The notes: generated by a model not told the origin, from the letters alone. Positions 11,900 through 26,059 are shown, numbered from the stretch's first letter. The stretch is 64,000 nucleotides of DNA from Pegea sp. RAD2-039 (GCA_034620365.1 JAQGEQ010000380.1:2108001-2172000); one strand, 5' to 3'. Translations and numbers: made by a program.

Positions 11900-13889
11900 T
11901 ATCTCAGCTTACAGTAAAGAATATATTTTACCCCCAAAACGACTTGGTAGCTGATTTCCAAAAAAATATATATTACAATAAACTTAATGATGAAAACTTT
12001 TTAAGGGAGCTTTATTCTATTATAAAACTCATAATTATCACAACAGTAAGTACCACTGAACAACCTAACTGCAGAACAAAGAAAAAAACTATAAATCAGT
12101 ATACGAGTAAATAGCTGCCTTTGAATGTTATTTAAGTAAATAAATATATAGGTAAAATAATCTTATAAACAATTTTAAACATACTACACATATTCAATCG
12201 CGCACACCACATACGGTAACTAACACTAAACAACATTATCTGACTACACAAAAACTTACAATAAACTAGGCGTAAGTAAAACTGTCCTTAAACAAACTTA
12301 TGTATGTGATACAATAACCTGCTGTTATACCATTCAAGCTCATCACTCTATAATTTAGCTTTAAATACAATTTTAATTCTTTTCTCCATTGATTTATTTA
12401 TGTATTATCGGAAGATATTTTAAGATATGAAACTAGAAATTGTTTTAATACAGCTTTTAAAGATAAACAGGTTTTTACCGAGTAAAAATAGTTCAAAACA
12501 TTATTTTATATCTAAGCTTGATGGTTGTATGCTTTATAACATGTTATTGCATTTATAAAGTGTGAAAATGCAGACCTAATTGTATCTAAATGTCTTTACA
12601 AAATTAACTATTACAATAAAGATTACATATTTGTATCATTTGTATCAGAAGCCTATACGATAAATCAATGATCTTACGATTTGAAAAACTCTGATTATTA
12701 AAAATTAGATAATATTAAAGAATAGTTTCAATTTTTTATTTGTTGTAGACATTTTTACAAACAACTGTAATCTTAAGTATCAAGAGAATGAAAGTTGAAA
12801 TCAAAACTAATATATGGGATTTTCAGGTTGATAAAATATTACAAAACTTAGTATGATTGTTTCTTAGTGAATAAGTTTTATCAAATAGCAATCACTAAAC
12901 TAATAACCTGAATTATGATTGTTGATAAAAATCTAAAACGTTAAATTGCTTGAGAAAGTAAATTAATTTAATTTTTATAAACTATTTTTAATCATATTAG
13001 ATTAGTTTGTATTTCTTACAACTTGACAAATACAAATGTTTCCAAATCCACGCTCTAATAATTTTCCGCGCTAAGCTTTTGAAATTTTCATTTTTCTAAA
13101 GGTTAATTGTAACACATTTTACTGAACTTACAATCTTATATTTGGAGATACGATTTTTTTGTTTACAATATTTTATTTTTATGTAAATATGTAAAATTTA
13201 TGTAAAAATATTTTTCTAATATTTGTATATGGAAAAGAATATAATTATTTATTCCTTTACTTAGTCCTTAATATTCTTTGCAAATTTTAAGTCTTTTTTA
13301 TTTAATTCAAGAAAGTTTTCAGTCTAAACATTTTCTCACATATTTTATAAACTTCAAATTTTACTTTGTTGTAAACCTAAAATTGTTTTTAGGTTTCTAT
13401 ATTTATTTGCTTATTGTAATTTATTTTATAATTGTAAAATTTGCTTTATATGAAATAATAAATCTTAAAAATTGGACTACAAAGTAGAAAAGATTTATAT
13501 GTGTAAAATTAAGTAATATCAGAATAAAAAGATAACATTATCCACATTAAATTAAAGAGATTCTTATAATAACATTATTCATTTTATAATTATATTATAT
13601 AACATTATTTATGTTTTTATTGTATTCTAAAAATCTATGATTTGAATTTCTATTCACTAATTTTTTTATACATAAATATAAAGTAACCAAGATTTATAAG
13701 TCAAATCTCTAAGCTAAAGTTAGATATTTCAGTAAATAACAGGTTTGATTTGTAATATAATAAGTTTATAAAAATCTTAATTATTTGTTTTAATTTTATT
13801 GTAAATTAGAATATTTTTTGATCTGGCTTTATTGTTGCTTACTTTATATAAATTCATCAATTATTTCTGCTTATAGTTGCTAGTCAAAT
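11900..13889. other. Intergenic region upstream of the kinesin gene
   Basis: Very AT-rich sequence with no recognisable exon or repeat. A 69-codon Phe/Leu/Ile/Tyr-rich ORF at 13278-13487 is best explained by base composition. The kinesin promoter presumably lies in the last few hundred bases, but no defined element is visible. Confidence 0.4.
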
Positions 13890-16800
13890 ATGAAAGAAAT
13901 GGGTACGTAATTGTATTTTAAAATCTATTTTAAACTAATAAAATTGTTCATCAGCATCTAAGACATCGGATGCCATTAAAGTCTTTATCAGAATCCGTCC
14001 TCCAAATGATGTAATTGGTTCGAATAAATGTATGGATGTTTTATCCACTACTTCTTTAATCATTCATTCAAAACCAACTCCAAAACAGTTCACATTTGAT
14101 CATGTAGCTGATGAAGAAACTACACAAGTTTGTTAATTGGTGGTGGAGTTCAATGTTAAGTTGATATCTTGTTCAGGGTATGATGTTCGAAAAAGTTGGA
14201 AAGCCAATTGTAGAGGGTTGTTTACAAGGTTATAATGGCACTATATTTGCCTAGTAAGTTTTACAACATTATTTAAATTTTATTTAAACTTAAATTTGCT
14301 CTAAATTAGTGGCCAAACTGGTTCAGGAAAAACTTACACAATGCTTGGACCAAATGAAGAATTTTATGGCAAGGATAAAGGATTAATACCAAGAACTCTT
14401 TCATTACTATTTGAATTAATTAGTAAAAAGTCAAAACAGGTAGTAATATTGTAAATTGTTTGATGAAACTACTAGTTTAATCTTAGGATGGTAGAGATTT
14501 TCAATCAATTATCAAATGTTCATTTATTGAAATTTATAATGAACAAACATTTGATCTTTTGGAACCGAAAAGAAAATTACCTCTTCAAATCAGGGAAGCT
14601 TTTGATCATTCAGTTTTTATTGAAAGTCTCACAATACAATCTGTTGAATCTTTAAATGAAGCACTAAGAGTAAGTTGATATAAATTAGCAATTTTCTTGA
14701 TTAAATAAGTTCATAACTTTTAAACTTTCTAAATTTTTCCAATTTTGTTTTGACTTCATGAATTCTAATTCTAAATTTTATTGAATTTACGAAAATCAGC
14801 ATTTATTTTGGAATATTTTAATCTATTTATGTTTTATCAAAAAATATTTTAGTTTATTATTCAATAACAATTAAACTTATTCTATGAAAACTTGACAAAT
14901 TTGTTAGTATGTTGCTTTTTATTAGCACCTTGACTTGTAAAAACTCCACGGTAAGCATCACCCAGCCAATAATAACTTGTAATATAATTGGTAGTCAATA
15001 TGTTGAGGAGTATTTATAAGTTTGCTTTGAAACATAAAAAGATCTTTTCTGTTTTTATTTGTTAGTGAGCAAAGATTTGCAAATTAGTAAATCTTATTTT
15101 TAGGTTCTTAGCAGGGGTTGGAGGAACAGAAGTGTTGCTGCCACTACAATGAACAGAGAAAGTTCTCGAGGACATGCCGTCTTCACTGTAACCATAGAAA
15201 CAAAAGAAAGAGAAGGTAACCATGAAAGTACCTGACAAATTTACAAGTGATCTAAATTTAAGGCGATTTGATGAAAATCCGAAAATCATGTCTCAACCTC
15301 GTCGACTTAGCCGGTTCTGAACGCCAAAAAGATGCCCAAACAACTGGATTAAGACTCAGAGAAGCTGGAAACATCAACAAGTCTCTAAGCGTGTTTGGAA
15401 ACGTCATCATGTGTCTAGTTAACATGAGTAAAGGCAGAGCTCGTTATGTTCCTTACAGAGATTCTAAATTGACATTTCTGTTGAGAGTAATTTCATTTGA
15501 TGTATTTTGATTTGATCTTGATTGTGAACTTCTTCTTAGGACTCTTTAGGAGGTAATTCAAGGACTTGTATCATCACAAACATACATCCTGGATCAAGGT
15601 ACTTTGGTGAAACTCTTTCATCTCTTCAGTTTGCTCAAAGAGCCAAATTGATTTTGAATAAAGTATCAGTCAATGAAAACTCTGAGGGGAACATCACAGC
15701 ACTACAAGTTTGTTTGTAATCTGCGATATTATGCAAATGAGCAATTTTATTTTGCAGATTGAAAATCAAATGTTGAAAAGTTTATTGGAAAAAAAGAAAT
15801 CAGGTTTAGAAGCAAAATTTGAAATAAAAAAAAACTGATTTTCTCCTAAACAGTTTCGAATACGTCATGTGGTCGCGATTACGAAGAGGTCTTTCTTCAA
15901 GCCGTATCATTATGGCATCTTGACAATAAGAAGATGACAGATTTAATGAAGAGATTAGAGTCTGCTGAATTAACAAACAGCACATTGAAGAGGATGATCA
16001 ACTTTTTGAAAAAACTTATTAAATTTGGAAAAAAGGATATTCAAAAACTGAAAAAAGGTTTACCGACAGATGAAAGCGATTTCAAGCGAATCCAAGAAGA
16101 GAATAATTTATTACATCAAAAAGTAATTTAGTAGTTTTGAGAATAAACAGAAGGTAAGAGAAAAGTTTCAGTTACAGGAAAATAATGAGAGCAATGAATA
16201 TCTGGGGATAATTGAAGACTTGAAGAGAAGTATTCAGAATCTGAGTAATATTCCATCAGTGGAAAGTTTTAAACAAGTAAGAAAAAATTTCTGGATGAAA
16301 AATCCACTCTGAAATCTGATTTCAGTTCAGTGAACAACGAAAAGAAGAAATTTTTCAAGAATTCTGCAAATTGAAGAGTTTAAAAGATAAATCAAAAGAA
16401 TCTGAGGACGAAAAGGAAGTAGACAGCAGTAAGAGCACCTTAATTGAAGTCTTTTTTTAATAATTTCTCTTTTAGCTCGATTAGCTGAATTAGAAGCTCA
16501 AAATCAAAAACTCCGTGAAAAGATGAGGATACAAGAAGAGATAAAGCAAAAAGAACTAACCAAAAATCAGTAATTTGATCCTCATCACTTTATTTGAAAA
16601 TTTCTAGTGATCTTTTTCAGATTAGAAATCAATGAATTGGAATCTCAGCTAGTTGGATCTCGAAAACAGTGCAGTGAGCTTGATAAATTACTATCACAAG
16701 TCAGGAAGCAAGCCAAGATCCACTCTCTACAGCGAGAATCAATCTTTCAGAGTGCTTTTATAAGAGCAAATTCACCTCAGGTTTGATTGAACTTGGTTGA

Positions 16801-19800
16801 AGTCAGAAGAGTTTGAATTTAGGAATTTTAACAGATTTCAAAAATTCGAAAGTCAATTATGCCGAATGTTGTTGGAAGTTGTGATTCAAACCCACCTATA
16901 CTCCTAAAAGGTGATCCTGATCTTAAAGCTTTTTGATTTAAAAAAATCTTTCTTTGATGCAGGTTTAAATGATCAAAATGATGAATTAGAAGCTCAAAAG
17001 TCTTTCCTAAATCCCTTCATTCCTGCTTCGGACTTTTTTCAAGGAAAAGATGAGAATGAAGAGAAGAAACTTCATGACTTGGAGAAGACACATTTGAAGC
17101 TAGTTGAAGATCACACATCACTTCAATGTCAGATTGATTTCTTCAAAAAGGTCTAAGACTTTTTTGATGGTTGTTTATCTTACCAAAAGATCTTCTTCTA
17201 AAGATTAAGGAAGATCAGGAAGAAGAGATCAAGAAGCTGCGAGCAAATAAAGAGTCAGAAGAAGCAACACTTCAAAAGAAACTTGATAGTAAGTCTAAAG
17301 ACATCTTAAAAAGAATTTGTAGATTTAATTGTTGATCCTCTGAAATTACTTCAATTTTTAAACATGATTTGAAAAACTCTGATCGTTGTTCTTTCATCTC
17401 TGAAATCTTTGTTTAAAGTTTAAACGAAATTTGTGGAACTTTCAGGTAGACTCGAGGAGCTTCGAAACTTCAAATTAGCTCTAGGATCGAAAGATAAAGA
17501 GCTCCAAGACACAAGATTGGAGTTGACAAAGATCAGAAATCTTTATGAGGAGGTTTGTGTTATCCGCTAGATGGCATTGATAAGTTAAGAGTTAACAGGA
17601 TTCGAAAGCTCGAAGCGAGCTCCTCCAATTGAGATCAGATCATGAAGACATATCGGAGGAAGTGATGACGTTGAAAGCGGAGTTGATGCGAGTCGAGGGT
17701 GATGTTGAGACAGCGGAAGAAGAAAAACGTTTTCTCCGGGATCAGCTTGAAGATCATCAGAAGAAGATTGTGTCTTTAGAGAAAGATTGTGAAGGATGGA
17801 AGATACAGATGGAGGTGGGATTGTTTTTGAGAAAGATTGGATGTTGATCTGTGAATCGTTTGAAGGTTTTAAGATTAGAGATGGATGCAAGAGATGTAGC
17901 AGAAGAGAAATCGATCTGTGATGAAAATCATAGATTAAATGTCGAACTTCAAACGATTTTAAAGATTAAAGAAGATTTGGAGAAGAAAGTGAATGTTACT
18001 CTCTCGGAAGTTGATGATTTGAAAAAGATTATTGACTCCAAAGATGTAGGACTCTTTTTAAGTTGATAAAAAAATTAATTTTTTTTATTTTTAGAAAAAT
18101 ATTTCAATTTTGAATGAACGGAATATTTGTGTGGAAGAAGAAAGCAAAAACTCTCATCTTCTCACTTCAGATCTTCAGAAAGAGATCCTAGAGACTAAAA
18201 CATCTTTAGATGCAATCACTCAGGTAAAGATGAAGATCAAGAATGATAAAGAAGTTTCATTTTTTCCATTTTAGGAAAACGACCGACTTTTTGCAGAAAA
18301 CGAAAATTTGATGAAAAATGAAAAGCAAATGAAAGAAGAGATTTCTAAATACAAATTCCTGGTTTGAAATTTGATCAAATGAGATTTAAGAGATTAAAAT
18401 CGTGACAACTTCCAGCAAGAAAATGTTCAAGATGATCTTCTAAGTTGTAATCAGATGTACGAAGATTTAGAGAAACAAAATGAGAACGAAAAAGAAAAAT
18501 TGAAAACGATAAATGAAAAGTTTCTTCAATTACAAAAAGAATTTGAAGATCAAAAACAAGATCATCAAAAAGAAAAAGATTTATTGAGAGAGAAGTTCAA
18601 GAAAGATCGGATTGAAAACGTCGGTTTTAACATCTTTAATTTCAAAGAATTATTTCAGGATTTTTTTAGAATCCTCCGACTGAAAGCTGGAGTATTGAAG
18701 AGTTCTTTTGTAAAGATCTTGAACAGAAAGATGAACACATCGAAGAACTTGAAAAAAACTTGGATGAAATCGTTGCTAATTATCAGGAAGCTCGTGAACG
18801 AATCAAACAGTTTGAAGTAAGTAATCGATGATAAAGTCATAAAAATATATGATAGATGTCAAAATTGTGTTCAAAAAATATATCTTCCAACTTTGTTAAT
18901 ACTGAAAAGTAATTTCTGTAAAAACAATAAATTAAATGATTAGATTAATTTATAAATCAATTATTAGGAAGAGAAAAAAAGTCACGTGTCTGAAATAAAA
19001 GCACGTGACGCGAAACATCTTCAAGAGCTTGAAGTCATCAGGAATGAGCTGCTTATAACGTCAGTTATTTTCAAATTTAAGTTCTGAAAAATGCTCACTA
19101 GTCAATAAACTATTTTAGATTTGAAATTCTTGGAACAAAATAGAAATTTCTCGTTAATTTTCAATTTTAAGCAAAATGATTTTTCGATTTCAAATAATCT
19201 TTCAATTTTCAGTCAACAATTGAAAGTAAATGATTTAGAAAATACATTAGATGAAGTGATGAAGATCAATGAGAGTTTAAATCAAGAAATATCTCATCTA
19301 AAAGATGATGGAAGACAAAAAGTTGAAGAAACCAATTTGTAAGTTAATCTTTAGAAGTGATCTTTTATTTATCTTTTTGGCGTAGATTGAAAATTCTCCA
19401 TGGTGAAAAACTTCATCAAATTGAAAAGATGCAAAATCAGCTGGACACTCAGAAAGATCAGCTTCAACTAGCTGAACAGGTCATTTGCATCTCTTATTTG
19501 TTGAAATATATCTGAGCACTTTTATAAACCAACAACCTAAGTTTATAAAGTAAACAAAATTTGAAAAGTTATTTTCTCCTTACTAGTCAACTGGATTTAT
19601 GGATTTAGCTATTTACTCGAAACAATTCAAAAAGATAGTTCCCATTTTCAATTCTCTTGTGTAGTAACATGTGGTGTATTGATTTTCTAAATACTCAATT
19701 CTCATTGGTTAGTTTTCGCGGGTGGGGCAAAGACCTTAAGATAACTTTCAAATTTTTCATTTGCTAATTGAAATATGAGTAAAGTTTAAACTAAAAGTCA

Positions 19801-20192
19801 ATAAATTAGTCATCAAATCAAATACATCTGTTTAAACTTCTTTAAATTGTTAGTTTGTAATTTGTTTAATCGAAGTTAACTTTTGTACACTTTCTTTGTC
19901 AATAAATTATCTAATCTCAAATCTGTTGTTTCAGCAATTTGTAAAAGAACAAAAATGTTGCGAAGATTTAAAGACACGGATTAGTGAGCTAGCTGGAAAT
20001 AGCAACACACAGCAAAGGATAAAACATCTTCAGATGATAAAAAGTGAATCAGCTGAAATCTCAAATGTTAGTTTTTATATTTATCTTATTTACAGTTAAA
20101 TGAATTTTTTTCTTCAGGAAAACAATCGTTTAAATCGAGAGAACGCCAAACTAAAGAGGAAAATCCAACAACTAGAAACTGGGAAATTATGA
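13890..20192 (+). CDS. KIF15: KIF15-like kinesin-12 motor
   Basis: 29 exons join in phase to 1262 aa (human KIF15: 1388). Motor exons: 13890-13902, 13955-14127, 14177-14253, 14310-14439, 14487-14669, 15104-15215, 15263-15486, 15540-15707. The motor has [15 protein letters not shown]-loop GQTGSGKT (89-96), switch [10 protein letters not shown] (209-217), switch II DLAGSE (244-249) and [14 protein letters not shown]. The neck has [11 protein letters not shown] and a NENSEGN motif typical of KIF15. Residues after about 360 form a long, interrupted coiled coil (exons 15758-15803 through 20118-20192) ending [14 protein letters not shown]. Kinesin-12 motors are plus-end-directed and support spindle bipolarity beside Eg5; that function is inferred. 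The 13-nt first exon is the least certain part. A poly(A) signal lies at 20291. Confidence 0.92.
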
Positions 20193-23057
20193 ATCCTTTT
20201 TTTATCTTTTTATTTTTATAATGAACTTTTTTTATTAACTTCATCTTTTCACCTGGGTTTTCTGGTGGTTATGTCTTTAAGATTTCAATTAATAAATTTC
20301 GTTCGAAGTTTACAAATAATTGTTTTTTTTTTCTACCAAATTTCCAGCAACTAATTCAAGTTTTTGGTTTTAATAACTTTTTTCTGACACATTTTTACTG
20401 AGTTAAAAATTTAAACCACGACAATCACAGGATGCGAACAGGAAGTTAATAATTCTATTAGTTCTAGCATTCAAAAATATAAGTGCAAAAATTCTACAAT
20501 ATATTAAGAGATATAAGAAGGTTACAAGTTCAAGATAATTTCTAAATTTTTTTATTACTTTCTGCAAGATTGTCGACACTACTTTCTAAATAAACTTAAT
20601 TTATCTAATTTCGAAAGCTGTTCGAATCTGTTGGGTTATTTTTCATTTAAAATTTACTCGAGTATATTTACTTAATTATTATGATTTAAAATGGATTTCC
20701 ACTTTAGCTTCTAACTAATTAATTCTTATTTGTTTATCTATTTGTTCAATATATTTTTCAGTTTGCTTTTTTGAATTTATTTTTTATATTTCTTTTAAGA
20801 ATTTATTCATTAGATTCTTTGTTGGATAGAAACAAAATGTTGAATAGTCTAATTAATAAGTGAACGGTTTTACAACTCTGCAATTATATAGATTATGAAT
20901 AGTCAATTTATATCAACATTGATATTACACCAATAAATTTCTTTGTTTAATCAAATTTTACTTTAAATTTACTTTTAATCAAATAGTTTATCTAATAAAC
21001 TTAGATTCTTATGATTTTAATACTTAAAAACCTTTTAATAAAATTTTACTTTTAATTGGATTTTTCTTTTATTTTTGTATAATGGTTTTAAAGTCATAAG
21101 CTGCAGCATTTTACAAAACATACTTTTAAATACAGAGTTGAAAAGAGTTAAAAAATAACAGTTATTTCACATTTTACCGACTAATGAAAGTTATTAAAAT
21201 ATTAATTATCAGATGAGTAAACTTTTATTTAAAATACCCAGAATGAAATTTTTGATTTGCAATAGCATCTAGTGCATAACTTTGTTTTATAAGTAGAAAA
21301 TATAAACACAAGTAAAAACCAGTTTGGCCGTTTAAAAACCTTGAAATGTATAAATGTTTGGGCAAACAAACCAAACCTTTAAAACTATTTTATGAAAATT
21401 TTACGCTTGATGGTCAATAGCACTCACCTTTATAGCAATGAACGTGTTTCTGAAATATGCCCAATTAAGTTTACAGTCAGGTATTAGACACCAAAGAAAT
21501 TTGTTAAACAACTTTTTAAAATCTAATTTAAGATTTGTATATATGATAAATGATTCTTTTTAAAACCATAGTACTAATTTCTTCTTAATTACCAACATTT
21601 TGTGTATACGGTTTTTCTGTTACAATCATGGGATTAGAAGCGTAGTGTTTTATTAAAACCATGCAGCTATTTGTTGCAAAAGCAACACAAGGAAATTATT
21701 TTATCATTTGCTAAATATTTTAACAAGTAATATAAATAAAAGTAACTATTTTAACAATCTAGAACTCGTTAGTTAAACAAGTAACTTAAAAGATAAAATT
21801 TGCAGCATTTTTAAACAAAATAGATTTTAAGTATAAAGGTATAGATATGAAAACAATGATTAAACACATTATTAAATTAGTTAACATTTTAACCTCTTTA
21901 GTAATTCTATGACAACATATAAAAACGCCATAATATCACATGTCATAATTTATTATTAATTTTATTCTGACCGCTAATTTCTCACTTTTATTTTTTGCTC
22001 AAATAATAAAAACTTATTTTTCCGATTTTAAATAAAAACAGATTAAAATAACATGATGCGAAGACTAAATTAAAATTTTGACTTTGCTTAAGTATATTTA
22101 ATCATCAAAAATATGTTTTCACTACAAATTATTTTACATATTTTAAATTATTTTTATTTATTTAGTTTTTCACCTAAATTTCTTTATATTTCTTTAGTTT
22201 ATGATTATAAATAAATTTTTATAATTTTAAATTACTACTAATTTTAACTTCTAATTTGAATAATTTAAAAATCTTCTATATCACTGATAAATTCTGTGAG
22301 TAAAAAATTTGCTTTAGTTGTAAATTTTCTTTTAATTTTTGCCATAGCAGCTTTCAGCTGATTGAATTATTTAAATTTTACGTGAAGCTGAAAAAATTAG
22401 CTGTATTTTTTCTGAATCAGCTTTTTTTTAAATTGTTTTATGTTTTTCTATTAAATGCTTTTTAATGAAACTTTTAAATTACTTTCTTGTGGCAACTTTA
22501 TTTTAAAATATTACAATAAGTATCTTTATTTAAGCGTAGTAAAAGAAATGCTTTGAAATAGTATCTTTACTTATCCTCTTTTTTTGAGCCAATCAAATTA
22601 CTACAATTTTAACACATGAAACTAATTTTTGAGAGATTTCAAAACGAGAGATAGAAAAGAAAAAAATTTTGAATGTTTAATACCAAGCTTTAAAGTTAAA
22701 ACTTATTTTATCTAAAAGTGAATTTCTTTGTATGTACTGTATAGATTTTTTTTCATCTTATTTGTTTATATCAGTTAGCTGTTTTAGTTAGTTTTCATTA
22801 GAAATAACATTAGTAAATAAAAAAGCTTTGTAAATATTTTTTATGTTGCAATTTAATTTACATGTTTGGTTTCAAAATAAAAAATATCAAACTTAAAAAG
22901 TACTTTAGTTTTTGATATGGTCAGTTATTTTTAAACAAAATTTTTTTTTATCAAAACTTTCAATAATGTAAAGCAAATCAATTTTTGTAGTTTTTTAGAT
23001 AATTGATTCAAGATAGTTTAATTATTTCTGTTCTATTTTTAGATATATAAAACAAAA
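20193..23057. other. Intergenic region between kinesin and cysteine dioxygenase genes
   Basis: The first 150 bases are the probable kinesin 3' UTR, with AATAAA at 20291-20296. Beyond that there is only AT-rich sequence: no coherent exon, no tRNA-like fold and no repeat match inside the window. Confidence 0.4.
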
Positions 23058-26000
23058 ATGGTTCTTTTAAATTTAATAAATCAAGATTATTGTCCAGTTA
23101 AATTTACTGAAGGCGGGGTTGATGATTTTGAGAAACCAGAATCCTTTGCAGAGCTTGTTAGTGGACTTACTGAATTGTTTTCAACAGGAGACATCAATAT
23201 CGATTTGGTGACTGCTTTTCTTGCATCTTATGATGTGAGAACTGAAGATTGGAATGATTTTGTGACCTTTAACGAAACTGGGTTCGTTTTGTGTCTATTT
23301 TTTTTGTTCAAAACTAAAATTATTACCTACATTTTTTTGCAAAGTAAAAAGTAATTTTAGATTCTGCAATTTCAAGTTAAATTAAAGTTTTTTATTCAAA
23401 ACCAGTTTGCTTGACAAAGCAAACATTCTTATTGACAAATGGTTTATAAAACCATAGAATGGTTGTGACGTGGTTTTATTTTATGCTTGATTGGTTTTAG
23501 ATATCACTGACACGGAAAAAAAGTGAAAATTTTCCATTAATGAAATATTTGATAATGACTTAAAAACCAACATTTATAAGTAGTTTTTGCAAAATCAATA
23601 TTTGAAGCAGCCATTTATTTCTGCTTATTCTTTTGTTTATTTATATTAACTTAGAAACCAAACAATTTCAAACAATAACATTTTACCTGCAATTATTTTA
23701 AAGCAAAATATTAATTTTATCTACATTAGTCTTAAACTTAATTTTTTTTTGTCTACGCACTCTGAACTTATCAAATCTATTTATAGTTATTCAAGAAATC
23801 TAATCTACCAAGGCGGTGAAAAGTTTAATATAATTCTAGCTTGTTGGAATACTAACCAAGCAAGGTTTGAATATCAATATATTTATCCTTCATTTTTTAA
23901 ACCTCATATTTTGTTCAGTTCAATTCATGACCATTCTGATTCTCATTGCTTTATGAAAATGTTAGATGGGAGTTTAACTGAAACGGTTTATGGCATCGAT
24001 CAACACAGTTGGAGCTTAGAAACAAAACGAAAATATTTGTTACAAAAAAGTGCTGTCGCTTACATTAGAGGTTTTCATCAAATTGTTTGTTTCAAATATC
24101 GATTAAATATCGAGCAACTTCAGGTTCATTTGGTTTACATCGAATTTCGAACGATTCAAACAAACGAAGAGCTGTTAGCTTGCATATTTACTCGCCTCCT
24201 TTTCAAACTTATCATCAAGTTGATGAAAGGAGTGGTCGACCTATTCAATGCAAATCTACTTACTCGGCTAGATTCCAAAAACAATTCATTCATGTAAGTA
24301 CCTTTAAACAAACAAACAAATTGATGGACAACGCTAAATTACTTTTTAATTTAATTCAATATTTAATCTTTTCATATTGAAACTTTTGTTTAATGTTTTT
24401 ATAGAGATTTTAATCTTTTGTTAACCTTTTCTTTTATTTAAACAACTTCATTTCATAATTAAAAGAAAATTTGAAAAGAAAGTTGATTTAATTGGAATAT
24501 AAATTAAATTTCTAATCATTTTTCTCAGTCTAATCCAAGTATATGTCCTGTTGATGACAAAGTAATGTTTAGCGAGGGAAAAATTGAGCAATTTAAAGTC
24601 CCAAAAACTATGAACGATGTAGTTGAAGGTCTTCTTCGCTTTTTCTCAACCAATGATGTCAATATTAATCAAGTAAAAGCTTTTATGGAATCTTATCAAG
24701 CGGATTCAAGTGATTGGAGACAGTATGCTGTGTTTGATAAGCACAAGTTAGTTTATTTAGTTTTTTCTTGTTTTTGAGGCTTTAATTAATTTACAAATTT
24801 CTCTTTTTGATCAAATATTTGTAACTTTGAACGGAATTTGATTCGATTTTGGCGAAGAATTAAAAAAGTTAAAAAGATTTTGAAGAAAAAATAGTTTTTT
24901 GATTTTAAATTTTATTTCAATTTTACTGATTTTAGATCAGAAATTGTCGGATAGTTTTAAGAGTTTTTGCTGCTAAATTAATAAAATGTTTTCTGGTAAT
25001 TTGATAGATTCAATGAAATTAGATTTTTAGCATCAATTAAATCTAGTTTGTGAATAAATTCTAATTTGATTTACGATTTCATTTTCAATCTATAAAAAAG
25101 AGGAACTAAATTTGTACCAAAATCTTTCAATTATTTCTTGCTGCTAAGTTTGCAGCAATCTTTTATCAAATAATACTTCTGTAGATGTTTACTAAAAGAA
25201 AAATTGATTTTCGTAAAGATAAAAGTTCAAAAAACTAAATTAAGAATTGAAAAAATTCAAAATTGAAAAAAGCTTCAAGCGAAATCAAACAATTCTTTAA
25301 AAGGAATTTAAATTTTCAACAAAAAGCAGAATTGGTAAATCTGCAATCTGATATATTTGTAGATACACTCGCAACTTGATTCATGAAGGGAATGGAAAAT
25401 TCAATCTCTTGTTACTTTGCTGGAATAAAAATCAGAAAAGGTGAAGATAAAACATCCCAAAAAAAAACATTAAGTTGAAAAAATCAAATTTTCAGCACTA
25501 TCCATGATCATTCGGACTCTCATTGCTTTATGAAGATGCTAGAAGGATCACTCACTGAGATTTTGTATAATTGGCCTACTGAAGAAGAGAAGAAATCAGG
25601 AACATCGATGGAGCCTGTCAGAAGTATTCGATTAAAAACTGGTTCTGTTGCTTACATCAACGGTGAGAAAAATTTCGTTGATTTCTTGAAGTTAATTTCA
25701 TTTGTTGATAGATTCAATTGGACTACATCGAGTCGCAAACACTTCACTTGAAGAAACAGCGATTAGTCTTCATGTTTATTCTCCGCCCTTTGATATGTGC
25801 CAAATATTTAATGAAAAAAATGGTGGTGGGAGTAAATGTAATATCACTTATCATACAAAGTTTGGTGAAAAAGTGAAATATGTGAGTTTCTATGTGAAAT
25901 TAGTGGTTAAGATACTTTGAAATCCTATTTAGGTTTCTCCTTTTTTTTTACTTCCGCCTTTAGTAACGCGTCACATTTGTCGAATGGAAATTTTTATAGA

Positions 26001-26059
26001 ATTGTACAAATAATATTTTTGAAGTTCTAACATTTATCTCATTACAGGGACATTCATAA
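23058..26059 (+). CDS. CDO1: Bi-domain (tandem) cysteine dioxygenase
   Basis: Nine exons join in phase to 422 aa: 23058-23281, 23787-23864, 23919-24070, 24124-24293, 24529-24746, 25363-25440, 25496-25662, 25712-25881, 26048-26059. Each half is a full cysteine dioxygenase cupin, the enzyme that oxidises cysteine to cysteine sulfinate. Half 1 keeps the iron ligands His104, His106 and His157, Cys111 and Tyr174 for the Cys-Tyr crosslink, and Arg78. Half 2 keeps His310, His312, His368, Cys317, Tyr385 and Arg284. Both contain [10 protein letters not shown] and YSPPF. Exon lengths repeat (224/218, 78/78, 152/167, 170/170), which shows tandem duplication. No stop precedes the donor at 24294, and the next exon enters in phase 0, so one fused protein is predicted. 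Two separate genes remain possible: half 2 has an internal Met at 24565. Poly(A) signal at 26181. Confidence 0.85.

Noticed and set aside
13278-13487. 69-codon Phe/Leu/Ile/Tyr-rich ORF, possible membrane peptide
   Set aside because: AT-rich composition explains the hydrophobic residues. There is no conserved feature or splice context.
15062-15289. 75-codon minus-strand ORF
   Set aside because: It lies antisense to kinesin motor exons 15104-15215 and 15263-15486; a shadow.
17585-17890. 101-codon minus-strand ORF
   Set aside because: It is antisense to two well-supported KIF15 coiled-coil exons (17599-17814, 17866-18045); its composition mirrors their codons.
23749-24297. 182-codon plus-strand ORF read as one exon
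   Set aside because: It runs through two short introns (23865-23918 and 24071-24123) of the dioxygenase gene. Removing them restores the conserved SSIHDH and GLHR motifs.
24294-24380. Read-through end of dioxygenase unit 1 without splicing
   Set aside because: The extension after 24293 is low-complexity and not family-like, and a consensus donor with an in-phase acceptor is present. It is kept only as the alternative to the fusion.
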